From Apilactobacillus timberlakei (lineage in GTDB: Bacteria; Bacillota; Bacilli; Lactobacillales; Lactobacillaceae), in assembly GCF_002993965.1 (NCBI RefSeq), contig NZ_POST01000003.1:247369-287639 (forward strand): a stretch of DNA of 40,271 nt. Reading direction: 5' to 3'. The notes beneath the pieces are model-generated. The model made no database searches and was not told where the DNA came from. It saw only the letters and a list, made by a program, of their open reading frames with translations. Below, one piece after another: positions 38,301 to 40,271 of this stretch; positions within the stretch are counted from its first letter, which is position 1, and each line of letters starts with the position of its first letter. The position numbers and the translations under genes are program-made.

Positions 38301-40271
38301 AAGGCAATGGAACTTTATTTTATGGTAATAACATCAATGCATATTCTGTTAAATACTCGTTAGGATATGATTCAGAAGGTAGAATTAACAATCCATCACC
38401 TGATATGCCATATTACCAAGTAATGGTTCCAACTTCTGGTAATATTCAATATTATGATTTAGGACAAGGCAACTTGGTAACATCTAATGATGTGATTAAC
38501 AATGATAAATATTTATCATTTAGTTCTACACCTAATGCTTTCTTTGATGGTCAGTCTGAACTTGTGCAAAATTCTGCTGGTCAATATGAAATAATTGGAA
38601 AAGTAGAACTAAGTAATTTGCCTTCAAATGATAATGATAATCCAAATAGACTTGAAAAAGATGCAAATGGAAAGGTTTATATGGAAATTCAATCAGATGG
38701 TTTTGCACAAGGAATTGTTACTCAGGATATTCAATTATTCGACAATAATGGTAATTTCGTACAAAATTTGCCATATTCAACTGATACAAAGGATCCTGAA
38801 CTTGAAAAATTAATTGATGATCGTATTAAAAATGATACTGCATTTACATGTGCTATTCCGGTGCCCACACAAGATGTTAATGGTAATAATTTACAAGATG
38901 GCTATGAAATTAAATTTATTTATCATTTACCAGCACGCCCTACTGCTAATGTAAGTGTTCAGACTCATTACTTTGTTACCGATCCTGAACAAATTATTTA
39001 TTCTAATGGAACAGTTAGTACTTACTTGAGAAACCCATTAGATCAAAATCAATATGTTGATACTGTATCTACACCTAATAATAATTTTATTCAACCTCCT
39101 ATTATTTCAATTGATTCTGGAATTGGTGACGGAACTATTGATGGAATTAATTCTTCAAAAATTAATAATAGCAATGAGAATCCAGGATATAGTTATACTA
39201 AAACACAGAATTGGATTGTTAGTTATTCTAAGTCAACTTTTAGTGATAAAAGTTCATACGAAAATGCATATATTGACGCATATAAAGGATATAAACAAGC
39301 TGAAACTGACTATGAACTTAATCAGTATAATCCAGAAAATTATAATAAAAATTCTTACAGTTATGTAACTGGATATGAAGCTTATAATAATGATTTAAAG
39401 CAAGGATTTAGTGATAAAATTGTTAATAACAATGTAAATGATAATAGTAATTATACTGCTTATAATAGAGGAGTAGATGAAGCATCTGGTGTCATTGACA
39501 CCACTAGTGGTGTATATAACAAATCTAATAATAATTTTAGTTATCAATTGGGAATGACTAACTTTAACAACAGTTTTAATAATGAAATTAATAACCCAAC
39601 AATGATTGATTATAATCAAAATGTAAATTCACCTTCATATCATTATGGAATAATAATGGCTAATGGATTGATAGATGGTCAAAATAATTATAATAAATCT
39701 GATGGAGTTATTCCTTTTGATAGGATTGCTTATAATAATGGTATTTTAGCTTCTGAAGGTGTTAATGACGGAATTAATAATCAATTTAAAGAATCTGCAC
39801 AAAGTTATATTTATACAGCAGCTTACAAAGCTTCTTCTGAAGGCTTTAATCAATCTAATATAAATGATAATAGTAATCAATATCAACAAAATATTTATAA
39901 TATTGGTTTTGCATCGAAAAATGGTTTAATTAATTTAGTACATGGTATTTCTACCAATGAAGATGCTAACTATGGCAATTATAATTCAGCTCAAAAAGCT
40001 GCTTATAATAATGCTCAGCTTGCAGGAAAAGCTGGTGCAGATGGTAATATTAATGAATCAGAAAATTTTGCAGCTAGTCTTAATTTGCCTGCTAATAATG
40101 TGGGATTAATTGCATATAAAGGAATGAATGATGCGTCGGAACAACAAGATCATTCAACTTCATATGACGGATTAAACAAGGTGGCTTATGTTAATGCACA
40201 AATGGCATATGCTGCAGGTTTAGCAGGTAACTCAGATACTAATTTTGATGCGGCAAAGAATCTAATTGCTT
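35330..40271 (+). CDS. Giant surface adhesin, KxYKxGKxW-like signal, Ser-rich and beta-helix domains; 3' end outside the window
   Basis: Open from TTG 35330 (AGGAG 10 nt upstream) to the window edge: 1,647 codons without a stop, frame checked at several points. Long signal: Lys-rich LYNKNQFLKSKDKK, then RKVKKEWVVISFATLSFLGA, a variant of the KxYKxGKxW type, cleavage near SAHA (about residue 54). About 55-360 is rich in Ser, Asn and Ala, the expected glycosylation target. About 640-990 forms a beta-helix of the pectate-lyase-like adhesive type (FTIDSNAHMKL, VLIKPGAQVDIVP, LTIDNGTLNIED, VNVKNGGSLNVYG). About 1290 to the end is a short-period repeat with Tyr/Gly/Ala motifs (VTGYEAYNNDLKQGF, AYNNGILASEGVNDG). 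Likely glycosylated by GtfA/GtfB; wall anchor not seen. Confidence 0.9.
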   Translation, partial: MLYNKNQFLKSKDKKIMRKVKKEWVVISFATLSFLGAASVYGLSMNDISAHASGNNENSVVTEQLDAAQGDNTDPQYTWTVRNASASVNNVSQSANVNSSVASSVASHDFNGSGNQIKVDSSATSSGVKNIAVQSSSINGYSKAASAQTRNNNLQESSSAVFAKSNANSAYSDTSNAASDAIIQKSAYSMAQSANSQNSQASTDASNAGNNYSQMSNNYAIASTANSMNNSLGSKGRTNEYNSIASYYNTISADYNNVSNAENNINGNSANIGNSEVASNTNNYVQNAWSSINNSNNYGGSLASSNNNSLATKSLFDSSEYVNESSYEASLSSASVAIVSASNSISSVSAADVLAEEDLKRILNSDIYQRELGTGDAWSQIQNHQQPVINSSNNTNSYVNAFNGVTDAWKEYNNKNQGAGTQSVPNYINYKNVTNPNDPNSVDPYLNSGNASVNRENLAQIKQGQIPSDPNATHETQSESQNIVNNETANVDYNAGITYFLSHQGYYDAETGKWNGTSTNQAYTPDKNSDNAYDQAYMGAQEAISKQWKSDNTLSYDIQNGQIFAPTSTSTNIYFNEGFNDVVNQVNQGTAFISNAIQFNNAIYTGNQVSGDSNQYASLDRNEYYYQHINNVKFVQDINFQNTTFGTSSGSTEYDNYLDPYYNSYGTLTYDGQNHAADFGDALYSMDDNGLLNIKNFSALYGTNFYGPFKLESYGTLNYSNVTYVGSQLMMSNDVDVNVYNNLNVFSVGRYMNPWGQLATTEAWNYLSDNNINGGYGDDQQNFQINNFTLKSNSNYYGSTTGGNVVEADGNFTIDSNAHMKLAPMGAHFGAEDSVGTAAVGLYLKSSGNVLIKPGAQVDIVPQSDGSFGNGQGLYIDNGSLTIDNGTLNIEDNGSPYNSYANTIDGTVNVKNGGSLNVYGSNLGQYSNYDGYLLYVEETLNITNRGNLYIHTDGSGGNLTLLYNSGALNISNPGKHVTLQIDNGSNNNNNKGNGTLFYGNNINAYSVKYSLGYDSEGRINNPSPDMPYYQVMVPTSGNIQYYDLGQGNLVTSNDVINNDKYLSFSSTPNAFFDGQSELVQNSAGQYEIIGKVELSNLPSNDNDNPNRLEKDANGKVYMEIQSDGFAQGIVTQDIQLFDNNGNFVQNLPYSTDTKDPELEKLIDDRIKNDTAFTCAIPVPTQDVNGNNLQDGYEIKFIYHLPARPTANVSVQTHYFVTDPEQIIYSNGTVSTYLRNPLDQNQYVDTVSTPNNNFIQPPIISIDSGIGDGTIDGINSSKINNSNENPGYSYTKTQNWIVSYSKSTFSDKSSYENAYIDAYKGYKQAETDYELNQYNPENYNKNSYSYVTGYEAYNNDLKQGFSDKIVNNNVNDNSNYTAYNRGVDEASGVIDTTSGVYNKSNNNFSYQLGMTNFNNSFNNEINNPTMIDYNQNVNSPSYHYGIIMANGLIDGQNNYNKSDGVIPFDRIAYNNGILASEGVNDGINNQFKESAQSYIYTAAYKASSEGFNQSNINDNSNQYQQNIYNIGFASKNGLINLVHGISTNEDANYGNYNSAQKAAYNNAQLAGKAGADGNINESENFAASLNLPANNVGLIAYKGMNDASEQQDHSTSYDGLNKVAYVNAQMAYAAGLAGNSDTNFDAAKNLIA

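Noticed and set aside
35745-39619. Several ORFs of 60-104 codons within 35330-40271 in other frames
   Set aside because: They are Leu/Ile-rich shadows of the giant gene, whose own frame is open throughout.
1-40271. CRISPR arrays, tRNA or rRNA genes, insertion sequences
   Set aside because: No regularly spaced repeats, no cloverleaf or rRNA-like GC-rich stretches and no transposase motifs were seen.

Overview
The window is about 30% GC and comes from a low-GC Firmicute of the family Lactobacillaceae. It contains a chromosomal replication origin: yidC-rnpA-rpmH leftward, then oriC, then dnaA-dnaN rightward. The combination of three GW-type GH25 muramidases, a pectate lyase, a GtfA/GtfB pair and a giant KxYKxGKxW-type surface protein beside the origin best fits the flower- and bee-associated lactobacilli (Apilactobacillus, kunkeei group). 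The genus is an inference; the family-level placement is firm.

Layout. 1-4507 is the origin core. yidC (cut by the window edge), rnpA and rpmH run leftward. A bipartite oriC lies on both sides of dnaA: the upstream half has a perfect 33-bp inverted repeat with DnaA boxes in both arms, and the dnaA-dnaN half has a textbook DnaA-box / GC-cluster / DnaA-trio unwinding unit. dnaN is not followed by yaaA-recF-gyrB-gyrA, as is usual in Firmicutes. Instead at least 36 kb of accessory DNA follows. 4508-7946: lone gap, first GH25 muramidase, and a divergent pair of a small secreted peptide and a membrane-anchored XRE regulator. 8177-13200 (mostly leftward): ASCH, GNAT, amino acid permease, DHA2 efflux pump, small GNAT and DJ-1/PfpI protein. 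13300-19680: a VanZ-like gene broken by a stop codon, an XRE regulator, the copY-copB copper/silver unit with a perfect cop box, small membrane proteins (one broken by a stop codon), and yjdF behind a leader whose shape fits the yjdF riboswitch. 19720-21983: an autoregulation-type operator, XRE, a DUF3278 protein, three small membrane proteins and a secreted protein. 22109-27096: pectate lyase and two inverted GH25 paralogues. 27719-30095: a parS-like site and a MarR regulator divergent from a ThDP 2-oxoacid decarboxylase with two palindromic operators. 30323-31890: MazG-like protein and PepQ. 32045-40271: GtfA, GtfB and the first 1,647 codons of a giant serine-rich, beta-helix surface protein that continues beyond the window.

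How the parts fit. Much of the accessory DNA encodes secreted or wall-bound products: three muramidases with GW wall-binding modules, a pectate lyase, secreted small proteins, and a giant adhesin next to two glycosyltransferases that probably glycosylate it. The rest is stress and niche functions: copper export, drug efflux, azaaromatic-type sensing and 2-oxoacid decarboxylation.

The less expected signals are: (i) two repressor genes (copY and the marR-type gene) whose only well-placed start after a Shine-Dalgarno is AUC or AUU; (ii) two GH25 genes whose strong Shine-Dalgarno lies 42-44 nt from the ATG with a hairpin in between; (iii) unusual hairpins and tiny ORFs, including a 29-residue amphipathic peptide; (iv) a giant protein whose tail is built from a short repeating Tyr/Gly/Ala motif. 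Boundaries and families were read by eye from the sequence; no database search was run.
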